Below, in pieces: positions 1 through 9,001 of a stretch of 64,000 nucleotides of DNA. Under the pieces are notes generated by a model. That model made no database searches, was not told the origin of the DNA, and worked only from the letters and a program-made list of their open reading frames with translations. The DNA is from Flavobacterium algicola (lineage in GTDB: Bacteria > Bacteroidota > Bacteroidia > Flavobacteriales > Flavobacteriaceae). Location of the stretch: assembly GCF_022399565.1 (NCBI RefSeq), contig NZ_JAJTUT010000003.1:186001-250000 (forward strand), in the 5' to 3' direction. Each line of letters opens with the position of its first letter. The stretch's first letter is position 1. The translations under genes were made by a program, and so were the position numbers.

Positions 1-485
1 ACTTTTTTGCCAACGGTTCGTTAGATTATGTATTTGAAATAGCTAAAAATCTCAAAAATGCTAAATTACATTATACGACCACAGGTCATGGTGGGCACAG
101 TGGAGGAGATGAATTTATCAAGATAAAAAATAGTATTCATCTGGATAATAAGTTGGTACTAGATACAATTCCTTGGCGTGACGACTGTGCTTCTTTCAGA
201 CGCTTTAGTCCTACCTCTGGTGTGTGGTTGAAAAAAGATTCAACTTCGTACAGAGATTATGAGACCAACACTTATAAAGTAAAAGAAATTGAGGAACGTT
301 TGGCTTCATCAGATCTTTCGAGATCCAACTGGTGTCCAGGATCGATGGTCAAACCATATTCTATAAGCTTGGGAGATTTGAAGACGGGTAAGCATAATAT
401 GAAAATCACCATCCCTGCAACACAATCAGAAAAAGACAAAGCCAATCACTGGTTGGTTTCAGCCTATATAACCTACGAAGATTAA
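1..485 (+). CDS. PNGase F-like peptide N-glycosidase, C-terminal part (partial, start outside window)
   Basis: Open reading from base 3 to the TAA at 483-485; the start lies upstream of the window. The visible 160 residues resemble the C-terminal jelly-roll domain of Flavobacterium peptide-N4-(N-acetyl-beta-glucosaminyl)asparagine amidase F: a GHGGHSGGDEF segment, IPWRDDC, and SSDLSRSNWCPG near the end, the last being a hallmark of the family. Family enzymes are secreted and release whole N-glycans from asparagine of glycoproteins. The Glu in GGDEF is a candidate active-site residue, but I cannot align it without the N-terminal half. The gene points the same way as the big cluster but is separated from it by about 390 bp, so it may be an independent unit. 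Confidence 0.75.
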   Translation, partial: FFANGSLDYVFEIAKNLKNAKLHYTTTGHGGHSGGDEFIKIKNSIHLDNKLVLDTIPWRDDCASFRRFSPTSGVWLKKDSTSYRDYETNTYKVKEIEERLASSDLSRSNWCPGSMVKPYSISLGDLKTGKHNMKITIPATQSEKDKANHWLVSAYITYED

Positions 486-874
486 TTTTTTCGATCTCTT
501 TTAATAGAAATTTAATTCAAATTCTTAGCAATAGGATAACATTATGGAAATAGTAAGAGTTAAAAAAGAAAGTATTTTTTAACCAACACCTTGTTAGATT
601 CGTCATTGGTCGAACTAATTTGAGGTACTGTTTTTTTGTTCTTTACTTTATAAAGAATAGAATGAATTTGTATGTTCAATAGTTTTACTAAGACGTACAG
701 CAAGTTATGCAATCGATACTACGCTTAATGCTAGTGATTAAAATTCGATACTATCAAAATTGATTGTTTTTTCAGTAACTATTTCGTTATAAAATATTTT
801 CGATAAAAAACAAAACATTAGAGTCTCATAGGCTCTTTTGTCACACATATACTAACAATATTAAATTACAAAAA
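486..874. other. 389-bp intergenic region upstream of the large enzyme cluster
   Basis: AT-rich spacer with no credible ORF. It must hold the end of the PNGase F-like transcript and, most likely, the promoter of the cluster starting at 875. I see no exact Bacteroidota -7 box (TAnnTTTG) and no strong hairpin terminator. The 9-mer TCGATACTA occurs twice, at 713-721 and 745-753, a 32-bp period; see findings. Confidence 0.4.
713..753. repeat. Direct repeat of TCGATACTA, possible operator
   Basis: The 9-mer TCGATACTA occurs at 713-721 and again at 745-753, 32 bp apart (about three helical turns), some 120-160 bp before the first gene of the cluster. Direct repeats of this kind can be binding sites for dimeric regulators, but chance in AT-rich DNA is possible. 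Confidence 0.25.
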
Positions 875-2494
875 ATGGTTAAAACACGATTTGAAAATAA
901 AGTGATGATGAAGAGCAACATGACTGCCATTTTTATTCTGGCGACTATTGTGCTTTTCAGCAGCTGTAAAGCCAAAAAAACAGTAGAAAAGACAAGCAGA
1001 CCAAACATTGTATTTATAATGAGTGATGATCATGCATACCAAGCAATAAGTGCTTATGGTCACGGCTTGAATATTACACCAAATATTGACAGAATTGCTA
1101 ATGAAGGAGCTTTGTTCAAGAAAGGTTTTGTTACCAATTCTATTTGTGCGCCCAGTAGAGCAGCGATGCTTACAGGGAAACATAGTTTTGTTAATGGTAA
1201 AGTAGATAACGTGAGTCCGTTTGACTGGAACCAAGATAATTTTGCAAAGTCATTACAAAAAGCAGGTTACCAAACGGCATTGGTAGGGAAAATTCACTTG
1301 GATGGACTACCACAAGGATTTGATTATTCGAATGTTCTAATCGGGCAAGGAGAGTATTACAGTCCAGAATTTATAGAAAATGGTGTGAAAAAGACGTATC
1401 CAGGATATGTAACTACTGTAACTACTGATATTGCTTTGGATTGGTTGAACAATAAGAGAGCCAAAGACAAACCCTTTTTATTGCTATACCACCAAAAAGC
1501 ACCTCACAGAACGTGGATGCCAGAAGAAAAATATTTTAAATTATTCGAAGAAAAAACATTTACCCCACCAGCTAATTTCTTTGATGACTATGAAGGAAGA
1601 CCAGCTGCTGCAGGTCAAGAAATGAGTATTTTTAAAGATATGGATGTAGTCTATGATTTAAAAATGCTAGACAAAGAAGGTACTATTAAGACACCTCACA
1701 GAAACGGTTTCCAGAACCAGTACAATAGAATGGATAAAAAACAAAAAGCAGCCTGGGATGCTTATTATGATCCGATTATTGCAGATTTTAAAGCAAAAAA
1801 TCTACAAGGAAAAGAATTAGCCTTATGGAAGTTCAACAGGTATATGCACGATTACCTGCGTACAGTTCAGTCTGTAGATGATGGTGTGGGAGAACTTTTG
1901 GATTATTTAAAAGCAAACGGATTAGAAGAAAATACTATCGTCGTTTATACGTCAGACCAAGGATTCTATTTGGGAGAGCACGGATGGTTTGATAAAAGGT
2001 TCATGTATGAAGAATCTTTTAGAACACCAATTTTGATGAAGTATCCAAAAGAAATTAAAGCAGGAACAGTTGTTGATGGTATGGTACAGAACATTGATTT
2101 TGCTCCATCATTTTTAGATTACGCTGGAGTTGAAATACCAAAAGAGGTTCAGGGAGAATCTTTTCGAAAATTAGTTAGTGGAGAAAGCAGCGAATGGAGA
2201 GATGCAATCTATTATACCTACTACGAATTTCCGGGGGAACATCATGTAAAACGCCACTACGGTGTGAGAACAGATCGTTACAAATTGATTCATTTTTATT
2301 ATGATATCGAAAAATGGGAATTATACGATCTAGAAAAAGATCCGTCAGAGATGTCAAATGTTTATGATGATCCATCGTATGCAAAGGTAAAAGCTGATAT
2401 GCACAAACAACTAGAAGCAATGAGAACAAAATATGGCGATAGTGATGCGCTTAACTCTCAGAATTTATCCAACTATTTGAAGGCAAAAAATTAA
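875..2494 (+). CDS. S1 family sulfatase, lipoprotein
   Basis: Type I sulfatase, predicted to hydrolyse sulfate esters on a sugar in the periplasm or at the cell surface. The formylglycine motif CAPSR is at Cys91, the metal-binding Asp pair of MSDDH at 51-52, and the C-terminal metal/active-site segment DQGFYLGEHGWFDKR is typical of the subgroup containing mucin-desulfating and GlcNAc-6-sulfatase enzymes. That resemblance does not fix the substrate here. A lipoprotein signal ends in LFSSC (Cys31). The ATG at 905 or 908 would give a more usual short n-region, so the true start may be there. First gene of the long colinear cluster, 28 bp before the GH29 gene. Confidence 0.9.
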   Translation: MVKTRFENKVMMKSNMTAIFILATIVLFSSCKAKKTVEKTSRPNIVFIMSDDHAYQAISAYGHGLNITPNIDRIANEGALFKKGFVTNSICAPSRAAMLTGKHSFVNGKVDNVSPFDWNQDNFAKSLQKAGYQTALVGKIHLDGLPQGFDYSNVLIGQGEYYSPEFIENGVKKTYPGYVTTVTTDIALDWLNNKRAKDKPFLLLYHQKAPHRTWMPEEKYFKLFEEKTFTPPANFFDDYEGRPAAAGQEMSIFKDMDVVYDLKMLDKEGTIKTPHRNGFQNQYNRMDKKQKAAWDAYYDPIIADFKAKNLQGKELALWKFNRYMHDYLRTVQSVDDGVGELLDYLKANGLEENTIVVYTSDQGFYLGEHGWFDKRFMYEESFRTPILMKYPKEIKAGTVVDGMVQNIDFAPSFLDYAGVEIPKEVQGESFRKLVSGESSEWRDAIYYTYYEFPGEHHVKRHYGVRTDRYKLIHFYYDIEKWELYDLEKDPSEMSNVYDDPSYAKVKADMHKQLEAMRTKYGDSDALNSQNLSNYLKAKN

Positions 2495-2522
2495 TAATCA
2501 TTTACAATAAATAATACCACAG

Positions 2523-3581
2523 ATGAAAAACAGTTATTTAATAATTCTGATTCTTTTAATAATTACAAACGCAACTAATGCGCAAGAAAAGGTTAATTAT
2601 CTTGAAGAATCTCCAGCTGATTTTAAAGCAAGAATGCAATGGTTTGACGATGCTAAGTATGGAATGTTTGTCCATTTTGGTTTGTACAGCCAGCTTGGTG
2701 GTATTTATAAAGGAAATGATAAAGGACGATATGCCGAATGGATTCAAGGGAATCAAGACATTCCATCTGAAGAGTATGCAAAATTAATAGACACCTGGAA
2801 TCCAAAAGATTTTAACGCTACCAAGATTGTAAAGCTTGCCAAAAAAGCAGGAATGAAATATCTGGTAATTACGACAAAACACCACGAAGGTTTCGCTTTG
2901 TGGGATTCAAAATATACTGATTTTGATATTGCTAATTCGCCTATGAAAGGACGTGATTTGGTGAAAGAATTGGCAGATGCTTGTAGAAAAGAAGGACTTC
3001 ACTTTGGTACTTACTACAGTATTACAGATTGGCATCATCCAGCACAAGAGCCAGGTTTTAACGAAAAAGAAAACAAACTGGCTTGGGGGTTAACACACAT
3101 GAAAGACGGTCGTAAAGAAGAATATGTCACTTTCATGAAAAACCAGATTAAAGAATTGATTGAGAATTATGATATTGAAATCATTTGGTTTGATGCAGAT
3201 TGGGCAGAATGGTGGACACTAGAAGATGGAAATGATTTGTACCAGTACATTCGAGAATTAAAACCGAACATCATCATTAATAACCGTGTATCGAAAAGAG
3301 ACAAATTTAAAAAGGATTTTGGTACGCCAGAGCAATTTCATTTGGATAACAAAGTAGATTATTATTGGGAAGCCTGTTATACACTTAACGATTCTTGGGG
3401 ATTTAAAATCAAAGACAAAGAGTGGAAAACTCCAGAGGTTGTTTATGAAAAACTGAAAGACATTAATGGTAAAGGTGGGAATTTCTTATTGAATGTTGGC
3501 CCAGACGGTGACGGAAATGTACCAAAAGAATCCGCTAAAATATTGATTGAAGTAGGTAAAATGTTAAAAAGGGACAAGTAA
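2523..3581 (+). CDS. GH29 alpha-L-fucosidase, short form
   Basis: Retaining exo-fucosidase of family GH29. It has a Sec signal (cleavage after about residue 20, TNAQ), then the GH29 barrel: WFDDAKYGMFVHFGLYS near 40-56, TTKHHEGFALWDS at 117-129, and the nucleophile Asp in IIWFDADW at about 224. TPEQF further on may carry the acid/base Glu, but this is uncertain because that residue varies in the family. At 352 aa it stops right after the final barrel motif (GGNFLLNVGPDGDG), so it lacks the C-terminal beta-sandwich that the paralogue at 24760 has. Likely removes terminal alpha-fucose after desulfation by the neighbouring sulfatases. Confidence 0.92.
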   Translation: MKNSYLIILILLIITNATNAQEKVNYLEESPADFKARMQWFDDAKYGMFVHFGLYSQLGGIYKGNDKGRYAEWIQGNQDIPSEEYAKLIDTWNPKDFNATKIVKLAKKAGMKYLVITTKHHEGFALWDSKYTDFDIANSPMKGRDLVKELADACRKEGLHFGTYYSITDWHHPAQEPGFNEKENKLAWGLTHMKDGRKEEYVTFMKNQIKELIENYDIEIIWFDADWAEWWTLEDGNDLYQYIRELKPNIIINNRVSKRDKFKKDFGTPEQFHLDNKVDYYWEACYTLNDSWGFKIKDKEWKTPEVVYEKLKDINGKGGNFLLNVGPDGDGNVPKESAKILIEVGKMLKRDK

Positions 3582-3622
3582 CAGTAAGAATTACAGAAGA
3601 TTAAATTTTTAAAATCGCTAAG

Positions 3623-5755
3623 ATGAAAAAAGCAGCCGTTATTTTATTATTACTTCCATTTTTACTGGCGCTAACAACCTTAAAGAAGGGAGCCAGATTA
3701 TCATTTGCAAATACCGAAAATCAAACGCAATATGAGTATGCTAAAACAGAACTAACTTTTTTCTTAAATGAGGAAGCTTTAAGGTCTGCTAACAAAAGTA
3801 AAATCAATCATATAGCATTCAAATTTACACTGAAGCCAAATTTTGAAGAAGCTGCTTTTGCTGTAGAATCTAAATTAAGTAAAGGTACTTTGAATGTAGA
3901 GTTGATTGGAAAAACACCATCAGACGTGCTTTATGCAGCATACACCTTTCTAGAAAAAGGAGGGTATCTATTTGATATGACAGGTCCTGTTTTACCAAAA
4001 CAATTCGATTGGGAACTATTGAAAAATTATAGTGACAAAATTATTCCAGCTATAAAAAAAAGAGGAATCAGACAACACATCAATTTCCCAATGGACATTT
4101 CAGCTTGGCCTTTGGAAGCGGCGCAGGAATACATTCGCAACCTTTCAAGAATGCGTTTTAATGCCATCACTTTTCATAGTTATCCTGGTCAATGGTATGA
4201 AGTAGTTCGAAAAGATACTACTGAGTATGCTGGTCATTACTTTTATGGTGATGAATATGCAATTCCAGATCAAAGAGACATAAAGGCAATTGTAGACAAT
4301 AAAAAATATTTCTGTATTCCCGAAATCGAACCTTTTTTCGAAAATAAAGAAGTTAGAAGTCAGAAGTCGATTGAATGGTTGCAAAATGTAATTAAAGAAG
4401 CGAAGAAAACCGGAATGTTTGTTCAATATTCTTTCGAACCAAGAGAAACTACTTCTGATGTTGCCAAAACAATAGAGACGGCAAAAGCTATTATGAAAGA
4501 GTATCCAATGATTGATGCATTAGAATTAATCACTGAAGAATCGGGCGGATGGGGACCTCGCACAACAAAAGAGAAAACCAAAGAAATAATTACAGAACAT
4601 TTTGGTAAAGAATCGCTAAATGACAGCATCGTGATGAAACCCGTAGCTGACAAGCAATCCGATCTTGCCTATGTGTACGGACAAGTAGGTCACTCTATAA
4701 AAGCGATCAATTATTTAAAAGAAAACAACATTGTCCCAAAAGGCTTTCCTTTAAAATTGGGGATTTATGTTGTAATTTCAGAATACGCCACTCCTGCTTA
4801 TTATTTGGCTCGAAAGTTTGCTCCCGATACAGAGGTTGCCATTCTATCTGAACATCATAGTTTAAATGTGAATGATAATATTCCAGATATTATTAAAAAC
4901 ACTGAGGATTGGGACAATACAATGGTGTATTCTTGGATCGAGCTAGACGGAATGATGTTTATTCAACAAAATGGTATTTCTGGAATTAAAGGAATCGTAG
5001 ATCAATCGGTAAAAAACACTACCGATCACCGTGGAAACGCTATTTTGTACAACCACTGGAGAACTGCTGAGAACAAAATCACGTCAAGATACTCCGCTAT
5101 TTCAAGTTTATACGGTGCTGTGAATCCGGTAGATTTTTACAAGGAGTATGCAAAGGCGAATGGAATTGTAAGTCAAAATGATTTCGCATTAGCGATGGAA
5201 AAATTAAGTGAAGCAGATTCAATTTCGATAAAAAATGTTAGCGGATTTGGTTTTTGCTGGAAAGGACGATGGAAAAATGGAGGCTCACTATCTGCTTATC
5301 CGGTAGAAAAACTGCAAAGAGTAAGAACGGCGTACGAAGATGTTTTGGTGCAATTAAAAGCATGTAATTTAGAAACAAAAAATAAATACGGACGCGAAGT
5401 TTTATCTTTATTGGATAATCGTATTCGCACAACCATTGTGTACATCAAGGCTTTTGAAAAAGGTCGTGAATTGACACAGTTTGATACCAAAAAACCATTG
5501 TCTGAAGAACAAAGAATTAAGTATGTAGCCATCTGTAACGAAATGTTAGCCCTCTTTGAGCAGTACACCCATATTTATGCTCAGATAAATCCAGACAGAG
5601 GTGTAGTAGGGAACTTAGTAAGTTTATGGAATGGACCTGTTCACGGTGTTAAAGTGCTGAGACAAAAATTTGGTGGAGTTGAGTTCAAAGAAGAAATTCC
5701 TTTTGGAACTGTAGTTGATGCGCCACCATTGCCTACGATAAATGAAGAAAAATAA
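3623..5755 (+). CDS. Secreted glycosidase-like protein of unassigned family (alpha-glucuronidase-like architecture)
   Basis: I do not recognise a defined family. The 710-aa protein begins with a hydrophobic signal (residues 1-17). Residues about 40-130 look like the small alpha/beta domain that precedes the barrel in GH20, GH67 and GH115 enzymes (LIGKTPSDVLYAAYTFLEKGGYLFD). Then comes a probable TIM barrel: RMRFNAITFHSYPGQWYE, FCIPEIEPFFE, and an acidic pair in LELITEESGGWGP, a possible catalytic site. Later YSWIELDGMMFIQQNGISGIKGIV and NAILYNHWRTAEN resemble the distal barrel. The C-terminal ~200 residues look helical. A role in glucuronic acid or other uronide removal is only inferred from this architecture and the cluster setting. 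Confidence 0.6.
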   Translation: MKKAAVILLLLPFLLALTTLKKGARLSFANTENQTQYEYAKTELTFFLNEEALRSANKSKINHIAFKFTLKPNFEEAAFAVESKLSKGTLNVELIGKTPSDVLYAAYTFLEKGGYLFDMTGPVLPKQFDWELLKNYSDKIIPAIKKRGIRQHINFPMDISAWPLEAAQEYIRNLSRMRFNAITFHSYPGQWYEVVRKDTTEYAGHYFYGDEYAIPDQRDIKAIVDNKKYFCIPEIEPFFENKEVRSQKSIEWLQNVIKEAKKTGMFVQYSFEPRETTSDVAKTIETAKAIMKEYPMIDALELITEESGGWGPRTTKEKTKEIITEHFGKESLNDSIVMKPVADKQSDLAYVYGQVGHSIKAINYLKENNIVPKGFPLKLGIYVVISEYATPAYYLARKFAPDTEVAILSEHHSLNVNDNIPDIIKNTEDWDNTMVYSWIELDGMMFIQQNGISGIKGIVDQSVKNTTDHRGNAILYNHWRTAENKITSRYSAISSLYGAVNPVDFYKEYAKANGIVSQNDFALAMEKLSEADSISIKNVSGFGFCWKGRWKNGGSLSAYPVEKLQRVRTAYEDVLVQLKACNLETKNKYGREVLSLLDNRIRTTIVYIKAFEKGRELTQFDTKKPLSEEQRIKYVAICNEMLALFEQYTHIYAQINPDRGVVGNLVSLWNGPVHGVKVLRQKFGGVEFKEEIPFGTVVDAPPLPTINEEK

Positions 5756-5800
5756 ACCGAATCGTAAGATATTTTAATAAAATTTATAAAAATCTAGAAA

Positions 5801-7312
5801 ATGCGTATTAATTTAAAAACAGTACTGATTGTAGTTTGTGTTGTATTTCTTAACAGTAAGACCAATGCACAGCAAAAAACAAAAAAGCCAAACATTCTTT
5901 TTCTCTTCACAGATGATCAACGTGGTGGTACTATAGGAGCAATGAATAAGTATGATGTAAAGACTCCCAATATGGACAAACTGGTTCATAACGGAACCTC
6001 GTTTACCAACTCTTATATTTTGGGTGCAACCACAGCTGCTGTTTGTTCGCCTAGTCGTGCCATGGTAATGACGGGTCGTCCTTATTTTCAAATCGACTCA
6101 AATGTCTATGCGCAATTTGCCTATCCAAAGGGAGAACAAGGAAAAAGTAATCTCTTGACCTTCCCAGAATATTTCAAGCACAACGGATACACCACATTCG
6201 CAACGGGGAAACAACACAATGGAACCGATTGGTTAGAGCGTGGTTTTACTCATGTAAAATCTGCTTTTCTTGGCGGTATGACAGTTCATTTTGGTACAAA
6301 AGTACAAGATTATGAGCCTGAGCAAGGTTGGTCTGAAAAATATTCAGACAACGAAAAATTTAGTAGTGAAGTTTTTGGAGACGCAGCGGTAAGTTTCTTA
6401 AGCGAGTATAAAGAAGAGGCACCCTTTTTAATGTATGTTGCTTTTACTGCACCACATGATCCGCGTACTCCTCCCAAAGAATATCAAGCAATGTATGCTG
6501 CAAAAGATATTGAATTGCCTAAAAATTATATGCCACAGCATCCTTTTGATATCGCTGATGACCACATTAGAGACGAAATGTTATTGCCTTTCCCAAGGAC
6601 TAAGGACGCTATCAAAAATGAAATTGCAGAATATTATGCAATGATCACTGCAACAGATAATCAAATTGGTCGAATCATCAAAGCTCTAGAAGCCTCAGGA
6701 CAAGCAGACAATACGATCATCGTTTTTGGTGGAGACAATGGTTTGGCGTTAGGACAACATGGATTACTAGGAAAACAAAGTGTTTATGAGCACAGTGTAA
6801 GTGTACCCTTAATTTTTTGTGGACCAAATATTCCTAAAGATCAAAAAAATGACGCCCTAGTTTACTTACATGATATTTTTCCAACATTATGCGGTTTAAC
6901 AGGACTTGATATACCGAAATCAGTTAAGTCACTAGATTTAACTCCAGTCCTTAACGGAACTAAGAAAGAAGTTAGAACGAGTATGTTGTATTCTTATAAT
7001 TCTTGGCCAGGCGAAGCGTATAATCCAAGTATAAATAACTTAGGTGGCCACAGAGCTGTACGTAAAGGGGATTATAAATTAATAGTAAGTGCTAAGCACG
7101 ATGTCTTTACTTATCAGTTGTTTAATGTGGTAAAAGACAGATGGGAGCTTAAAAATTTAGCCGATGACAAAAAATACCAAGTAATTCGTAAAGATTTAAT
7201 GGTAGAATTAGAAAAATTGATAAAAGAAGCTGGAGATACTGCTGATTTAACTAAAAAGGAATTTGGCCTTTTTGATCATCCAGAGGATTATGATTTTAAA
7301 AATAAAAAATAA
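5801..7312 (+). CDS. S1 family sulfatase
   Basis: Secreted type I sulfatase with a Sec signal ending KTNAQ. The Asp pair of LFTDDQ is at 38-39, the formylglycine motif CSPSR at Cys82 is followed by AMVMTGRP, and the distal metal-binding segment GGDNGLALGQHGLLGKQSVYEHS resembles sulfatases acting on fucose or galactose sulfates. The subfamily cannot be fixed without a search. Length 503 aa is normal. It lies 45 bp after the unassigned glycosidase and 53 bp before another sulfatase, so co-transcription is likely. Confidence 0.9.
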   Translation: MRINLKTVLIVVCVVFLNSKTNAQQKTKKPNILFLFTDDQRGGTIGAMNKYDVKTPNMDKLVHNGTSFTNSYILGATTAAVCSPSRAMVMTGRPYFQIDSNVYAQFAYPKGEQGKSNLLTFPEYFKHNGYTTFATGKQHNGTDWLERGFTHVKSAFLGGMTVHFGTKVQDYEPEQGWSEKYSDNEKFSSEVFGDAAVSFLSEYKEEAPFLMYVAFTAPHDPRTPPKEYQAMYAAKDIELPKNYMPQHPFDIADDHIRDEMLLPFPRTKDAIKNEIAEYYAMITATDNQIGRIIKALEASGQADNTIIVFGGDNGLALGQHGLLGKQSVYEHSVSVPLIFCGPNIPKDQKNDALVYLHDIFPTLCGLTGLDIPKSVKSLDLTPVLNGTKKEVRTSMLYSYNSWPGEAYNPSINNLGGHRAVRKGDYKLIVSAKHDVFTYQLFNVVKDRWELKNLADDKKYQVIRKDLMVELEKLIKEAGDTADLTKKEFGLFDHPEDYDFKNKK

Positions 7313-7365
7313 AAATTACAGATTATTTTATTTAAAATAGTAAGAAAGCACTAATACAATATACA

Positions 7366-8964
7366 ATGCAAAAAGGGAAAACAATTTATTCTATAGTACT
7401 TATGATGGGTGTCATCATTCTTGGTGCCGGTTGCAAGGCCAAAGTAGAAGAAAAGAAAGTGGTAGCAAAGGACAAAAGACCTAATATTTTGTTCATCATG
7501 GCCGATGATCATACTTCTCAAGCTTGGGGTGTTTATGGCGGCATATTAAAAGATTATGTTCGAAATCAAAATATCCAACGACTTACCAATGAAGGTACAT
7601 TATTAGAAAACTGTTTGGTTTCCAATTCTATTTGTACTCCTAGTAGAGCGACCATACTTACAGGACAATACAGTCATATCAATGGTGTTACTACGCTAGG
7701 TAACGGATTAGCGCCAGCATACAACAACATTGCAAAAGAATTGCAAAAGGGAGGATACCAAACTTCGATTATTGGGAAATGGCATTTAAAACAAGAGCCG
7801 GCAGGTTTTGATTATTACTGCGTTTTACCAGGTCAAGGTGAATATTGGGATCCAATAATGAAAACCAAAGACAATTGGGAAGATTATTATGGAGGTGGTA
7901 AGCCTTACAAAGGATACAGCACCGACATCATCACCGACATGACGACTGACTGGATTGACAATAGAGACACAACCAAACCTTTCGTAGCGATGTGCCACTT
8001 CAAAGCTACACATGAACCTTATGATTACCCAGAACGCTACAAAGATTTGTACAGAGATATTGATATCCCTGTCCCAGCATCTTTTTATGATAATGGGCCA
8101 GAGGTGACAGGTAGATCTTTTAACGGACAATCTATAGATGAGTTGCAAAAACGATATCTAGATGCTACAGCTAATCCAGAATTGAGAAAAGATTTTATGA
8201 ACTATCCAGAACTTCCATTTTCTGTAGAGGGTTTAAATGCAAATGAAGCACGTATGAAGACATACCAAAAATTCGTTAAAGACTTCATGCGATGTGGTGC
8301 TGCAATTGATGACAATATTGGTAGGTTATTAGATTACTTAGACAAATCTGGTCTTGCAGAAAATACAATTGTCGTATACACTGCCGATCAAGGCTATTTC
8401 TTAGGAGAACACGGTTGGTTTGATAAACGACTTATTTTTGAAGAATCAATTCACATGCCTTTTGTTATTCGCTACCCAAAAGAAATTAAAGCTGGTGCCC
8501 GAAACAAAGATATTGTTGAGAATGTAGATTTCTCTGCTCTTTTTGCAGATTATGCTGGTATCCCTTATCCAAAAGACATGCAGGGTCACAGTTTTCGTGA
8601 AAACTTAAAAGGGAATACACCAAGTGATTGGAGAAAATACGGTTACTACCGCTACTGGGAACATTCTAAAGACAGACCAGGGCATTTCGGAATTCGTGGT
8701 GAACGATACAAAATTGCATTTTTCTATGGTAATGGTTTAAAAGAAAATAAATATTCGAAAGCAGAACAGCCAACTAAATTTTGGGATTTTTATGATTTGA
8801 ATGAGGATCCAAATGAATTACACAATGCATACAACGATCCAAAATACAAGGATATTATTAAATCTATGAAAGTGGAGTTATTAAAGCAACGTAAAGACCT
8901 TGGCGATTTAGATAAAGACGATCCTGAAATCAACGAAATTATTGCTGCTCACTGGAATGATTAA
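7366..8964 (+). CDS. S1 family sulfatase, lipoprotein
   Basis: Type I sulfatase anchored as a lipoprotein (lipobox LGAGC, Cys23). The Asp pair of IMADDH is at 47-48, the formylglycine motif CTPSR at Cys90, GKWHLKQEPAGFDYY marks the middle active-site loop, and DQGYFLGEHGWFDKRLIFEES the distal metal site. The last segment is nearly the same as in the sulfatase at 875, so the two are paralogues of one subfamily, yet the central insert (about 230-290) differs, which may reflect different sulfate positions or sugars. Length 532 aa. Confidence 0.9.
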   Translation: MQKGKTIYSIVLMMGVIILGAGCKAKVEEKKVVAKDKRPNILFIMADDHTSQAWGVYGGILKDYVRNQNIQRLTNEGTLLENCLVSNSICTPSRATILTGQYSHINGVTTLGNGLAPAYNNIAKELQKGGYQTSIIGKWHLKQEPAGFDYYCVLPGQGEYWDPIMKTKDNWEDYYGGGKPYKGYSTDIITDMTTDWIDNRDTTKPFVAMCHFKATHEPYDYPERYKDLYRDIDIPVPASFYDNGPEVTGRSFNGQSIDELQKRYLDATANPELRKDFMNYPELPFSVEGLNANEARMKTYQKFVKDFMRCGAAIDDNIGRLLDYLDKSGLAENTIVVYTADQGYFLGEHGWFDKRLIFEESIHMPFVIRYPKEIKAGARNKDIVENVDFSALFADYAGIPYPKDMQGHSFRENLKGNTPSDWRKYGYYRYWEHSKDRPGHFGIRGERYKIAFFYGNGLKENKYSKAEQPTKFWDFYDLNEDPNELHNAYNDPKYKDIIKSMKVELLKQRKDLGDLDKDDPEINEIIAAHWND

Positions 8965-9001
8965 TTTTAAGTGTCCGCTATAATTCTAACAATCTATAAG
9001 A

